Source of the DNA: DTU078 sp033808535
GTDB taxonomy: Bacteria > Bacillota > Clostridia > Oscillospirales > CAG-272
Reading direction: 5' to 3'
Assembly: GCA_033808535.1 (NCBI GenBank)
Contig: JAPXNL010000021.1
Coordinates: 1-20,853 of the forward strand
Length of the DNA stretch: 20,853 nucleotides
The notes below the pieces were generated by a model. It was not told where the DNA came from and searched no databases. It saw nothing but the letters and a program-made list of their open reading frames with translations. Position numbers and translations under genes: made by a program. Below are positions 6,833 through 17,000 of this stretch, piece by piece (within the stretch, counting starts at the first letter, position 1; every line of letters begins with the position of its first letter).

Positions 6833-9800
6833 TCACCCCTCTATCTTTATATAGCTAAGTGCCGGGATGGTATAACCTTCAACCGTCACATCGAAGGAGT
6901 TGTAATTAAGAATGAAGCTGTTACCGGTTGAATATGTCACCCTGACAATCATGCCGTTGTCCGAGGTATACTTGGTGTACTGATAGCCTTCTTCCTCAGC
7001 TTCGCCTTCGGTGGTTTCATCGGTTGTTGTCTCACCGGTGGTCTCGCCTGTGGTTTCGGTATCGGTTGTATCCGTGCCGGCTGTGTCAGTAGTGCTACCG
7101 GTTTCACCGGCTGTTTCGTCGATTGTTTCACCGCTTTCGGCTGCTTTACGCTCGGCAAGTTTTGCGGCTTTTTCAGCCTTTGCGGCAGCTTCTGCTTCAG
7201 CCTTAGCCTTAGCTTCGGCTTCTGCTGCTGCAGCGGCGGCGTCGGCTGCCAGCTCCTCTTCGGTGGGTATACGCTCGCCGATGAGGAATTCATGGTTCTC
7301 TATCGTAGCGTATTTTTCGCTCGACAGCGCCTCGTTCAGCTCTTTATATTTGGCGACCATGTCCTCGAACCATATATCATACGCAACGGAATAGTATTCC
7401 GAATATCCGCTTTCCTTAAGTTTCGCGATGTTCTGATATACGAGAACGAAGTAAGGTGAAGCGCCGTTTTCAATGATCTTAAGTGTTTCATAACGCAGGT
7501 CGCCTGCCATATTGGTCGGCGTGCCGGCGAAGTCGAGGTAACCGTGATATACAAGTCCGAACAGCGGTATTGATTCACTTGCATATGTGTAGCGGCTGGA
7601 GTCAAGCGCTGCGTTCAGAACATGTGTAGCATATGGAATCGCGTATGCGTTGCCGCCGTCGATCATCAGGTTGCCATACTTGTTGTTGAGCTTCTCAAGT
7701 GTATCTTTTACAAATCCCTTGGAGTCCTCGCGGTTGTACGGATCCTTCTTGTCGAAGTCGGAGTTGAGGTCGGAGCCGAGAGAGGCAACCGATAATCCAA
7801 CTACTTCGCCAACCTTATCCATTGAGACTTCAAACGATGCGAAGATTTTCTCAAACACCGAGGGAGAAATCGCTATCAGACCGGTGCGGGTAAAGTACTG
7901 AAGCGAAGCGTCGTACTCACGTTTCTGAGTGTAGCGCGAGTCGATTGTCTTAACAGCGTCTCTGCGGTACGAGAATCCGTCAAACCATTTGTCCTCATTT
8001 GCATACGAGAAGTCGAATTCAGGGAATACGCCGAACGAATTCTCTTTTGCATAGCTTATAAAGTCGTTGTACCCGTCGTTTCCGCCCAGAACCTTTTCAA
8101 ACTTGACCTTGTACGGTGTCGTGCAGTCCATACCGCCGTTTGCAAATCCGGTCAGCTTGAAATTAACATTTTTGATTCCCTGTGCGGAAAGGTCCGCATA
8201 CATCTTCTTCAGATCTTCAAATGTCGTCAGCGGGGTCTTAACCATTACAGGGATACTCAAAATCTTTTCCTGCGTGTAAATGGAGCCCAGCGTTTCGATG
8301 TAGAGCGGAATATCGTCGCCCTTTTCTTTTCCGGATTCAGACAGCTTCTGAATCAGACCTTTGCGAACCAGGAAGTCCCTGTACGCTTTAGCCATGCCGA
8401 CATAACTTGACTCATAATAGTTTGTTATGTTTTTCTCGGCGGCTATATCTTCATCGGTCAGCATAATGTAGCGTATGCGATAGCTGCCGGTGTACTTGCG
8501 CTCGGAAACGACTGTCCAGGTTGCGTTCGCACCGACTGAGATGGATGCCGCAAGGTTATACGAGTCTTTGGGACGCGGATAGAACTCTGTGAATACCGAG
8601 TTGTACTTGTGCAGCACATTTCCGCCGTGGTCGGTAACAATCTTGGCCAGCGCGTCGCCTTCCTCGATTATTGCCACATAGCCGCGGGTCTCGGTATACG
8701 GAGTCTTTACCTCTGTCAGCTCCATAATTGGTTCATCAAGCGGCTGCTCGATGCCGTATTCGTCTATGTATGTTGTAATGGTAGTAACTTCCTGAGTTAC
8801 TATCTCACCTTCATAGTCTTCCACGACACCGAATATCGGCATGCGCATCACCTGCTGGTGCGCGCCGCTGATTTCATGGTATGCATAGTCCTGACCGTAA
8901 AGCTGGCCGGAGATTGTTCTTGCAGTACCGTGCTTGTTGATGTCCTCAAATCTCACCAACGTGCCACTGCCGTCGGGTATAACGGTGTAGCCGGTGAACT
9001 GTGACGAGCCGGCGCCCATGTAAGGAAGGATTCTTACATAGGTCAGCGAGTATGTCGCCTCGTTGAACTTAATACCGTTTGCGGGGAGACGTACGGACAG
9101 ACCGTACTCGTCAAGGTAATACTCCAGAGCCATTCTGAACAGAGCGGGGTCGGTATCCTGACCGGTATACTCTGTCATCAGGTGGTCTTCCTGAAGTGTT
9201 TCGTATGTGTAGTTGGGGCAGAACTCTCTGATTATCTGTTCGATAAGGTTGAGCTCGCGTTCAGAAGCGTACGGGTCGAACACATAAACCGCCATTTTCT
9301 TGGTGATCGGGAATGTCGACTGCAGCTCCTGCTTTGCGCGTTCCGTCAGTGTAGGATCATCCGGGTCCTTCAGCGTGTAGAACGCGTTAATCTTCTTAAA
9401 TCTTCCGGAATCCGTTATATTAGCCAGAATCAGCGTCTCAAAGCGGTTCTTTTCGATATACTTCGGGACGAGCTTACGGGTTTCCTGACGGCCAAGTATG
9501 TACTCGACACGGAAGCCGTTTTTAAGGTTCTTCTTTTTAATCTGTTTGCGCAGCGCTGCCTCGACGTATGAGAACATCGAAACTTCGCTGTCGTTGTCAG
9601 TATACTTGATGATAAGCTGAGAGAGCAGCTGATCCTTTACGTTGTCCGAAGATGATGTGCCGCTGGGCATCGGCGTGGCTACATCATACGGGTTCGAAAA
9701 CAGTATCATGCCGGTATCAACATTTTTGAGTGCTACTTCACCGGTATAATAATGGTAGTACAGCTCGTAGCCGAACCCGGCAACCTCCAGATTCATGGTT

Positions 9801-9979
9801 GCAAGTTTGTCTTCAGGCGTTGCGTAAACTTCTGTCCGGTAATCGATTACTTCTTCTTCTTCCTCTTCGGTCGCTTCAGCGGCGAAAACAGGCAGAATCG
9901 ACAGATTGGCAACCGTTCCGAACAGCATTACGAAGATAAGCAGCGCCGAAATAATTCTGATTTTATTCATTATTTCCAT
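6833..9979 (-). CDS. DUF5696-type large secreted protein
   Basis: A 1048-aa exported protein of unknown function, which I recognise as DUF5696-like from its C-terminal block (about 820-880: NMAGDLRYETLKIIENGASP, then YSEYYSVAYDIWFEDM) and from its company with sugar permeases. The N-terminus is a signal peptide (about residues 4-35, ending FAAEA), followed by an acidic run. Residues about 550-870 alternate helices and strands with motifs such as 'FPEFDFSYAN' and 'LMIDGGNAY', suggestive of a TIM-barrel glycoside-hydrolase-like fold. A low-complexity insert at about 910-998 (Ala/Glu/Lys then Thr/Glu/Gly) interrupts the protein before a last set of beta strands. No lipobox or LPXTG is seen. Two ATGs are possible: the first is only 3 nt from GGAG, while Met4 is 12 nt away. 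It may act on or bind the imported glycan. Confidence 0.85.
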   Translation of the reverse strand: MEIMNKIRIISALLIFVMLFGTVANLSILPVFAAEATEEEEEEVIDYRTEVYATPEDKLATMNLEVAGFGYELYYHYYTGEVALKNVDTGMILFSNPYDVATPMPSGTSSSDNVKDQLLSQLIIKYTDNDSEVSMFSYVEAALRKQIKKKNLKNGFRVEYILGRQETRKLVPKYIEKNRFETLILANITDSGRFKKINAFYTLKDPDDPTLTERAKQELQSTFPITKKMAVYVFDPYASERELNLIEQIIREFCPNYTYETLQEDHLMTEYTGQDTDPALFRMALEYYLDEYGLSVRLPANGIKFNEATYSLTYVRILPYMGAGSSQFTGYTVIPDGSGTLVRFEDINKHGTARTISGQLYGQDYAYHEISGAHQQVMRMPIFGVVEDYEGEIVTQEVTTITTYIDEYGIEQPLDEPIMELTEVKTPYTETRGYVAIIEEGDALAKIVTDHGGNVLHKYNSVFTEFYPRPKDSYNLAASISVGANATWTVVSERKYTGSYRIRYIMLTDEDIAAEKNITNYYESSYVGMAKAYRDFLVRKGLIQKLSESGKEKGDDIPLYIETLGSIYTQEKILSIPVMVKTPLTTFEDLKKMYADLSAQGIKNVNFKLTGFANGGMDCTTPYKVKFEKVLGGNDGYNDFISYAKENSFGVFPEFDFSYANEDKWFDGFSYRRDAVKTIDSRYTQKREYDASLQYFTRTGLIAISPSVFEKIFASFEVSMDKVGEVVGLSVASLGSDLNSDFDKKDPYNREDSKGFVKDTLEKLNNKYGNLMIDGGNAYAIPYATHVLNAALDSSRYTYASESIPLFGLVYHGYLDFAGTPTNMAGDLRYETLKIIENGASPYFVLVYQNIAKLKESGYSEYYSVAYDIWFEDMVAKYKELNEALSSEKYATIENHEFLIGERIPTEEELAADAAAAAAEAEAKAKAEAEAAAKAEKAAKLAERKAAESGETIDETAGETGSTTDTAGTDTTDTETTGETTGETTTDETTEGEAEEEGYQYTKYTSDNGMIVRVTYSTGNSFILNYNSFDVTVEGYTIPALSYIKIEG

Positions 9980-10002
9980 GTTCTCCTATCCTTGTAATCC
10001 GG

Positions 10003-12141
10003 TTACAATCTGTACGAAATCTCTGTTACGATGTTCGAAACGAATCCGACCATCTTAACCACCAGTGTCGAAAGCAGAATCATAACGAACATTATGAACG
10101 CCATTCCGACTATGGTGCCGATACTTGTGAGTATGTTTTTACCGAGCGTGTAGTCGTGGGTGACCATCATTCCGAAGAACAGCAGTATACCGACCCAGTA
10201 CCATGTTATTGAAATAAGCAGCGTGTAGAGGTTTGCTTCCGATGCGGTAATAAGATGTGTCAGCAGCGTTGCCGGAATTATCAGCAGCGGGATCGGAATG
10301 AGCGAATACGAAGACGCTATAAAGATGTCCTTGAAGCTGCCTTCACCGTCAAACAGAGTCGTCAGACACCAGTTGGCGGTTACCCACAAAAACAGCGGGA
10401 CCAGCAGTGAGGTTACCTGCACGAGTATGCTCGCGTACGATGCACGCGGATTGAAAATGTAGGCTCTGCCTACGGCCTGATATGTGAAAGCCAGCACCGA
10501 GAGCGCTATATAGAATATCGCGCCGCGGATTGAGCCGCGCTTTTCATGCTTCAGATCCCAGAACCCGTCGAAAGGATGGAAGATAAGGTGGAAGCCGTAG
10601 AGGATCTCCTGACCGAATGTGCGTTTCTTTGTGGACAGTGCGGTCTTTTTGTTGACTTTTGCAGCATATCCGAAGAATTTTGCAAGTCCCCAGCATATTA
10701 CGACGACCGTAATAGGTACGACGATGATGTATTTTGCCACCCATGCCTGACGATACATCTTAAAGGCATTCGAGTAATTGGAGACATCGTATGCGTATTT
10801 GAAATACTGCATTGCTTCCGTCCAGTTACCGCTGCGATAAAGCGCCTTGCCTATTCCGACGTATGCGGTATCGAAGTTGGTGTTGCGCTGCAGGATGGCT
10901 TTCCAGTCTTCAACCGCTTTGTCATATCTGCGGTTGTTTTCATTGCGCAGTGCGTTTATAAGTGTGTCACCGTAATCGGTGCGGGTATAGAGCGTGAGGT
11001 TGTTTGCGGTCTTATCCAGAATTATCAAATCACTGCCCTGGTAGGCAAGCGCTTCGATGCTCTGGATGTTGCCGATCTGCATGCCCTTGTCACCGAAAGC
11101 GAACAGCAGGTTGCCGTCGCTGTCATAGGTGAATACCTTGGAGCGCTTTTCGTCGATGATGGACCATGTTCCCTCTTCGCCGAGCGCCACGTCGATAATT
11201 TTGGACGGGCCTGTTATATCGGAGAATATCGCCGAGTAGTTGACGTTGACTTCGCCGCCGGGGCCCCAGAAGCCGTTACGGTTCATAATGTCGATACCCG
11301 CGGTATTCAGCTTCTTAACAGGAGCGTAAGTCGAAGACCTGTCGCTGATCGAGCTCTGCTGTGCGCCTTCATCAATAGACGATGTGGTTACATAAATAAA
11401 TCCACGGTCGTCGATTGTGATGTTGTTATACTCAGTGGAAATATACTGAGTGGACAGAGCACGCTGTTCGGCGGTCTGGAAGGAACGCCAGATAATATCA
11501 ATTATATTGTAAGTAACTTTCTGAGCACCGATGAAGCCCTGGAATTCGCCCTTATCGTTGAGGGACATTATACCCTGGTATGTAGTGGACGAAACGACAT
11601 ATATACGTTTCGCCGCGTCTACCGCGAGTGCGATCGGCTTATAGATCGCGTTGTCCTCGAAGATCTGGGATGTCGGTTCCTCGAGCAGGTGGTTAAATGT
11701 ACCGTCGAGATTGAAAACAACTATGCGGTTGTTTTCAGTGTCCGCGACATATATGAATTCATCAGTTACAAATACGCCGGACGGAGAGCTGAGTCCGTCG
11801 GGAATTCCCTGATCGTTGATGAATGTTGATATCTCGAACTTGAATTTGAAGTACGGGTCAAGCACGTCAATGCGGTTGTTGCCCGCATCTGCGATATAAA
11901 TGCAGTTGTCCGGACCGACGACCAGGTCGCGGGGATCGGCCATCGGACTGGGCAGACCCATGTACGCCGAGTCGATTTGCATAACCGGCGAGTAGGCATC
12001 AGGCGATGCCTGCGGTCTGCCGTTTATTTCGTATGTGTATGTGGCGTATGCTGCTGCATACGTCGGGACGACCGAGGCGACGATCATCAAAATGACCGCA
12101 GCGGCAGCCGTTATTCGTGAAATCATTTTCTTCACTTTCAA
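10003..12141 (-). CDS. NHL-repeat / TPR / Yip1-domain membrane protein
   Basis: A 712-aa mosaic. A signal peptide (1-30) leads to a beta-propeller with clear NHL repeats at about 70-97 (DPRDLVVGPDNCIYIADAGN) and 120-147 (PSGVFV...YVADTENNRIVVF), plus weaker ones to about 390. Residues about 397-455 look like two TPR units (YDKAVEDWKAILQRN, then WTEAMQYFKYAY). A transmembrane span follows at about 467-487, a basic cytosolic stretch, then a Yip1-like domain from about 518 to 712 with five hydrophobic segments. The propeller is thus predicted outside and Yip1 in the membrane. The start is TTG: GGAGG lies 5-6 nt before it, whereas the next ATG (Met6) is 20 nt away. It starts 10 bp after the MalG-type permease. 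Function unknown; a surface receptor or scaffold for the transporter is inference. Confidence 0.88.
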   Translation of the reverse strand: MKVKKMISRITAAAAVILMIVASVVPTYAAAYATYTYEINGRPQASPDAYSPVMQIDSAYMGLPSPMADPRDLVVGPDNCIYIADAGNNRIDVLDPYFKFKFEISTFINDQGIPDGLSSPSGVFVTDEFIYVADTENNRIVVFNLDGTFNHLLEEPTSQIFEDNAIYKPIALAVDAAKRIYVVSSTTYQGIMSLNDKGEFQGFIGAQKVTYNIIDIIWRSFQTAEQRALSTQYISTEYNNITIDDRGFIYVTTSSIDEGAQQSSISDRSSTYAPVKKLNTAGIDIMNRNGFWGPGGEVNVNYSAIFSDITGPSKIIDVALGEEGTWSIIDEKRSKVFTYDSDGNLLFAFGDKGMQIGNIQSIEALAYQGSDLIILDKTANNLTLYTRTDYGDTLINALRNENNRRYDKAVEDWKAILQRNTNFDTAYVGIGKALYRSGNWTEAMQYFKYAYDVSNYSNAFKMYRQAWVAKYIIVVPITVVVICWGLAKFFGYAAKVNKKTALSTKKRTFGQEILYGFHLIFHPFDGFWDLKHEKRGSIRGAIFYIALSVLAFTYQAVGRAYIFNPRASYASILVQVTSLLVPLFLWVTANWCLTTLFDGEGSFKDIFIASSYSLIPIPLLIIPATLLTHLITASEANLYTLLISITWYWVGILLFFGMMVTHDYTLGKNILTSIGTIVGMAFIMFVMILLSTLVVKMVGFVSNIVTEISYRL

Positions 12142-12151
12142 CTTGCCCTCC

Positions 12152-13015
12152 TCAGTCTTTCATGCCCGACGAGGCCATCGTCTCGACTATCTTCGACTGG
12201 TTGATGATGAACACCGTAATCGGCACGCTCATCATCAGGACGATCGCGGCGCTCGAAGCGCCCGTGCTGACGCCCGATATCGTTGCAATAGCCGTGTTGA
12301 AGGTCTTAAGGTTTTCGCTCCAGACATATCCGGATGCACCGGTGTTCCACACGTTCTGGAATGTCGTAACCATAAGAGTCAGCCATGCCGGTTTAACCAG
12401 CGGCATAACTATGTCCCAGTAGATCCGAAGCTCTGAAGCACCGTCTATTCGGGCTGCTTCAATCATTTCGTCAGATACGTTACCGTCGATGAACTGTTTC
12501 ATCAGGTACAGACCCAACGTAGATGCCCATACGGGGATAATCGAAATCTGATAGGTGTTAAGCCAGCCGAGAGCAACGAAGATGATGAAGTTTGTGATGT
12601 TCGAAACCGTCGCCGAAATCATCAGAGAGTATCTGATAACCGCGAATATCGCATTCGAGCCCGGGAAACGGATCTTGGAGAGCGCGTAAGCGGTCAGCGA
12701 TCCGAGAACCAGACAGCCGAAGGTCGCGAACACCGAAATAACAATGGTGTTGAAGATGTAGCGCGAGATGGGGACCCATGTCGAGGTCATGTTCGTGAAA
12801 AGGTCGATGAAGTTTTGCAGTGTCGGCCTTATTACGTAGAATCGCGGAGGTGTGATGTTGCGTTCGCCCAGCGGTTTCAGGGAGGTTACAAGCAGGTACC
12901 ACATGGGCAGGAACATGAATATGCCCATAATTGTGAGTATGATTGTAATACCCGTGTCTCCGCCAACCGAGCGGTTAAGGACGACCCTATGCTTTCTTGT
13001 TCTGAGTTTTGCCAT
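12152..13015 (-). CDS. Carbohydrate ABC transporter permease, MalG type (first pair)
   Basis: A 287-aa CUT1 permease of normal length, with spans at about 22-45, 86-112, 122-148, 155-176, 210-232 and 255-275, and an EAA loop at about 186-208 (IEAARIDGASELRIYWDIVM). I place the start at the ATG at 13013-13015 (MAKLRTRKHR), not at the upstream ATG at 13066. The chosen ATG lies one base after the stop of the MalF-type gene, with AAGGTGGG about 8 nt before it, and the longer version would add an unlikely Cys/Trp-rich leader overlapping the upstream gene by 50 bp. It pairs with the 319-aa permease directly upstream. Confidence 0.94.
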   Translation of the reverse strand: MAKLRTRKHRVVLNRSVGGDTGITIILTIMGIFMFLPMWYLLVTSLKPLGERNITPPRFYVIRPTLQNFIDLFTNMTSTWVPISRYIFNTIVISVFATFGCLVLGSLTAYALSKIRFPGSNAIFAVIRYSLMISATVSNITNFIIFVALGWLNTYQISIIPVWASTLGLYLMKQFIDGNVSDEMIEAARIDGASELRIYWDIVMPLVKPAWLTLMVTTFQNVWNTGASGYVWSENLKTFNTAIATISGVSTGASSAAIVLMMSVPITVFIINQSKIVETMASSGMKD

Positions 13016-13016
13016 A

Positions 13017-13976
13017 TTACTGACCCACCTTCGAAAGCAATTTTTGCACCAGCACGTTGGCACCAATCATTATGAAGAACAGAACCAGCGAGATAGCGGA
13101 GGCGTAACCGAACTCGAAACGCGTAGTCATGTATTCCTGCAGGTGGTGCTGCAATGTCCATGCTACATAGTCGGTTGAAGGATAACCGCAAAGCGCCGTA
13201 ACTATGCCGCCGAATCCGAATGAACCGGTTATGGAGAGCACCGCGCCGAACAGCAGAATCTGACGCATTGAGGGGAGTGTTATATACCACAGCTCCTGCC
13301 AGCGGTTTTTAACGCCGTCGATAGCACCTGCTTCATAAAGCGAGCGGTCGACACCCTGAAGTCCCGCGATAAATGCAAGGAACGAGGTACCGAGTGATGT
13401 CCACAGCGCGACGATTATACAAAGCGTAACTATATACTTCGTGTCCTTGAAGAAGACGATAGGTTTTGTGATAAAGCCCATCTTGAGCAGCCATCCGTTT
13501 ACATAACCGTATATGTCGCCCTGGAATAAGAGCTGCCATACCAGATATGCGTTACCCGAAATGGACGGTGCGTAGAAGATGAACGTAACGAATGCTCTTA
13601 CTTTCGGAGAGAGCTCGTTGATAAACCATGCGACCAGGAAGGATATGATATACGAAGCCGGTCCTGTCGCAATAGCGAAGACCATTGTGTTCTGGAACGC
13701 CCTGACGAACAGGTCGTCGTCAAGGAACAATCTTATGTAGTTGTCCATGAACACAAAGTCCGGGAACTGGAGCATGTTGAAGTTCGTGAAGCTGAGCAGT
13801 ATCGAGAGCACGACAGGCACTACGGTGAAGAGCGTGAACATTATAAGGAAGGGCAATACCATTACATACCCGACCCAAGTACGCTTCATCTCAGACCATA
13901 TGTACTCTGCCTTGGTCATGTCCCGGCGTAATTTCGGTTGCTTACCGGGCGCCTTTTTAACTGCATCGTTAGTCAT
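13017..13976 (-). CDS. Carbohydrate ABC transporter permease, MalF/UgpA type (first pair)
   Basis: A 319-aa CUT1 permease with a cytosolic N-terminus of about 35 residues, a first span at about 37-60, and an EAA loop at about 214-237 (YEAGAIDGVKNRWQELWYIT). The ATG is preceded by AAGGAG 10 nt upstream. It is the second gene of the operon, 42 bp after the binding-protein gene, and its stop nearly touches the start of its MalG-type partner. It differs clearly in sequence from the second MalF-type permease of the operon, so the two pairs are not a recent duplication. Confidence 0.95.
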   Translation of the reverse strand: MTNDAVKKAPGKQPKLRRDMTKAEYIWSEMKRTWVGYVMVLPFLIMFTLFTVVPVVLSILLSFTNFNMLQFPDFVFMDNYIRLFLDDDLFVRAFQNTMVFAIATGPASYIISFLVAWFINELSPKVRAFVTFIFYAPSISGNAYLVWQLLFQGDIYGYVNGWLLKMGFITKPIVFFKDTKYIVTLCIIVALWTSLGTSFLAFIAGLQGVDRSLYEAGAIDGVKNRWQELWYITLPSMRQILLFGAVLSITGSFGFGGIVTALCGYPSTDYVAWTLQHHLQEYMTTRFEFGYASAISLVLFFIMIGANVLVQKLLSKVGQ

Positions 13977-14018
13977 TTGGCGTTTTCTCCTTTACAGAAT
14001 TTTATTGGCGGCCGGTTG

Positions 14019-17000
14019 TTACGAAGCGCTGTCTTCTGTGGGTTCACCTTCCACAAACGACCCGCCGTAGGAGATCTCAAGGTAATCCATCTTGAATTCC
14101 CTGCGTTTGCGCGATATTTCCTTGTTGATGTCGAGGATACGGTCGAGCATCGCGCTAATGGCATTTGTACCTTCGTTATATACAGACATGAACGCGTTGT
14201 TTACATAGACCGGAACGATGTAGGAGCCCGGATATTCGGGTATTCCGACAAGGTTGTTAAGCTGAGTTTTTACCGCCTTGAGCTCGTCTTCGGTCCATGC
14301 CAGCGAGAGCAGGGCATTCACGTTTGCAGTGTTATACTTTGTAGTCGGGTTCGCAGCAACGTTGAGCTGTTCCTTAGCCAGCCTGATCTGGGTCTCCTCA
14401 CAGGTATACCACTTCATGTATTCCCATGTGGCGTGGGGATCCGATGCGCCTCTCGGGATAACCATCGCGGTAACCGTGGTGGGAGATGTCACGTTGAGAG
14501 TGCCGTCTTCGCGCTCAAAGCCGAGCAGCGGAGCCATTTCCCACAGACCGCGCAGTTCGGAGAAGCCCATCAGCGTGTTATATGTGCCGATTGCGTCGGC
14601 GATAAGAATCGGCATCTGCGCTGTTCTGAACCACGATATGTCGTATTCGACAGGGCAGCTGTATTTCTTGAACATATCGGTCAGCAGCTCGAACGCCTTG
14701 AGTCCTACGTTGGAGTCGAGGTTTATGCGTCTGCCGTTCTCGGCATACAGTTCGCCGTCCAGCTGATACAGGAATATGTTTGTTCCTACAAGGGAGGTCG
14801 GCAGACCGATCTGCATGTGCTTGTTCTGGAGCACCGGCAGGATGTCGTAGAGGTCATTCCATGTCTTGGGTATCTCGAGGTCAAGCTCGGCAAGTGTGTC
14901 GACGCGGTAGAACATCATGTAAAACGCCATGACAGTGGGCAGACCGTATGTGAGAACCTCGCCCTTCGCGTTCTCCATCGTCAAAGGCGTTAACGCCGCA
15001 TCGTCAAACCATGTCTTGACCTCGTCGAAGCCTTCTTTGTCGTTCAGCGGTTCAACGGCTTCGCGCAGGCCCCACGTTATGGTATCCATGGAGCTCATGT
15101 TCGCAACGTCAGGTCCGATGCCTGCCAGAATCGCTTCAGTCAGGCCCGCTGAAATAACCTTTATATTAACCGCTATATTAGAGTTTGGCGTGAAGTAGTT
15201 GTCTATCAGGTAACGTGTAATCAGAGCGTCGTCGCGTCCCAGAATGGACACGATCCACATCTCAACCTCGCCGTCGTATTCATGTTCCACGCCGTCAACG
15301 CTTTCATCGCGGTAACCGATGGTGGTGTAGTCCATCGTAAAGCTCATTATGAAAGCCCTGATTTCAAACCAAGCAGCCTGGAAGAAGTTGGCCTTGGAGG
15401 GGGGCAGCGACTCGTCTGTTCCCTGAACCGTGAAGTAGTCGAGCTTCAGCGGCTGGTCGAGCGAAGCATACAGCCAGTTGGATGTTGCGATTATATAGTT
15501 TTTAAATGTAACGAAGTTGGGCGCTATCTCATATTCGTCCTCAGCCATTGTCTGGAACAGCATGGCGTGAGTGTTAAGCGTCGCAACCTGGTCGCCAAGC
15601 TCACCGGTTATCTCGGAAAGTTCCTTGGCGATGTTATAAAGCTCCTGCGCAGCCTTGCCTATTGTACGAACGGCATCGGGCGTAATGCGGGTGAAGCCGT
15701 AGTCGCGGTAGGCGTCGGGTGTGGGACCGGTCAGCATGACCATTTCCTGATATGCCATGTTGAGTTCCCTTATCAGCTGGCCGATGCGGTATACGTAATC
15801 GACCATGTCGCCCAGCACGACTTCAAATTCGATTATGTTCTCGCCTTTCTCAAGGTAGAACATGAAGTTGGTTTTGCCGTTGTTGAGCGGCAGGCTCTGC
15901 CAGTCAGGCGAATACTTGAAGCGGCAGTAGCTTGCCTCGCGGAACGGTATTTCGCCGTTTATTCTGATCCTGCGGGAGGTGAACATACCGATGAGGGAGT
16001 TCTGACGGAAGCGGGTGGCTATCGTGTAGAACCCCGACTCGGGCACGTCAACCTTATATCTCATCCACTGTCCGACAACGGAGCTGTTGAGGATGTTGAA
16101 CTTGATAACGGCTGGGTCCTGCGGCTCGGTAAGAGCGGAGGTACGGTCGTTTATCGGGTAAAGGCAGGCGTTTGAAACCAGCATGGGGGCCTCGGCCTGA
16201 ATTTTAATCGGCTCGATTCCGGTGACTTCCTTCGCGCCCTTGGACTTGTGATATTCGATATATTCCTCGTAGCTTATTTCCTCATCGTAGCGGTAGAACT
16301 CGATTGTGGAAATAACAATAGGTTCGCGGGCGCCCACAAACGTGATCGTGTGTTCGCCCTCGGTGAAATAAAATTCAAACGGATCGATTGTATAGCCAAG
16401 CCAGTCGCGCAGATAGTATGTATTCCATACCGGGTTCTGCTGCCTTATCGGACGGATGTCGTTTCCGATAATGTCTATGTCAAACGAGCCGTCCTCGTTT
16501 GTTATATACTCCCATGAGCGCGGGAAATAGAAATAACGCGCCTCAGAGAAGGGCAGCTTGTCATCTATGTACAGCATGCGCTCGACGGTCGTGATGGTGT
16601 CACCGATCACGGGAATGTAGGTGATGCGCATTGCGTATCTTCCGGTCTTCGGAATGTTTACATGCCAGGTAGTTTTACCTGTCGGGCCCATCTGCAGAGA
16701 CCGACCCGGCATCCCTTCGTAATCATTTAAAACCTTTACGTCCGCAGTCGTATTTTCCGGATCGTAGTCCGCGGCGTTTATTGTGACGGTCTGCTCCGCC
16801 TTCGGCACATCAGCGTACTTCGAGTTATAATCATTGTATGAGATCGCGTTTATCATATCCTCGATTTCCGCAAGTGTCCGGTTGTACGTACCGTAGATTT
16901 CCAGCTCGGCTTCGGACGCCTGGGACGACTCGTCATACGCCGCGTCCTGCGACGAATCCGCGCTGTCCGTTGCCGCCGAATCGGCTGCCGAAACAGGTAT

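Noticed and set aside
7011..7394. Val/Ser/Ala-rich plus-strand frame
   Set aside because: Mirror of the low-complexity Thr/Glu and Ala/Glu tract of the DUF5696 gene; composition is fully explained by that.
10546..11829. 427-aa open frame on the plus strand
   Set aside because: Antisense to the NHL/Yip1 gene, with no ribosome binding site and no recognisable domain.
13016..13066. Upstream start giving a 304-aa MalG-type permease
   Set aside because: It would overlap the upstream gene by 50 bp and add a Cys/Trp-rich leader; the ATG at 13013-13015 has the ribosome binding site.
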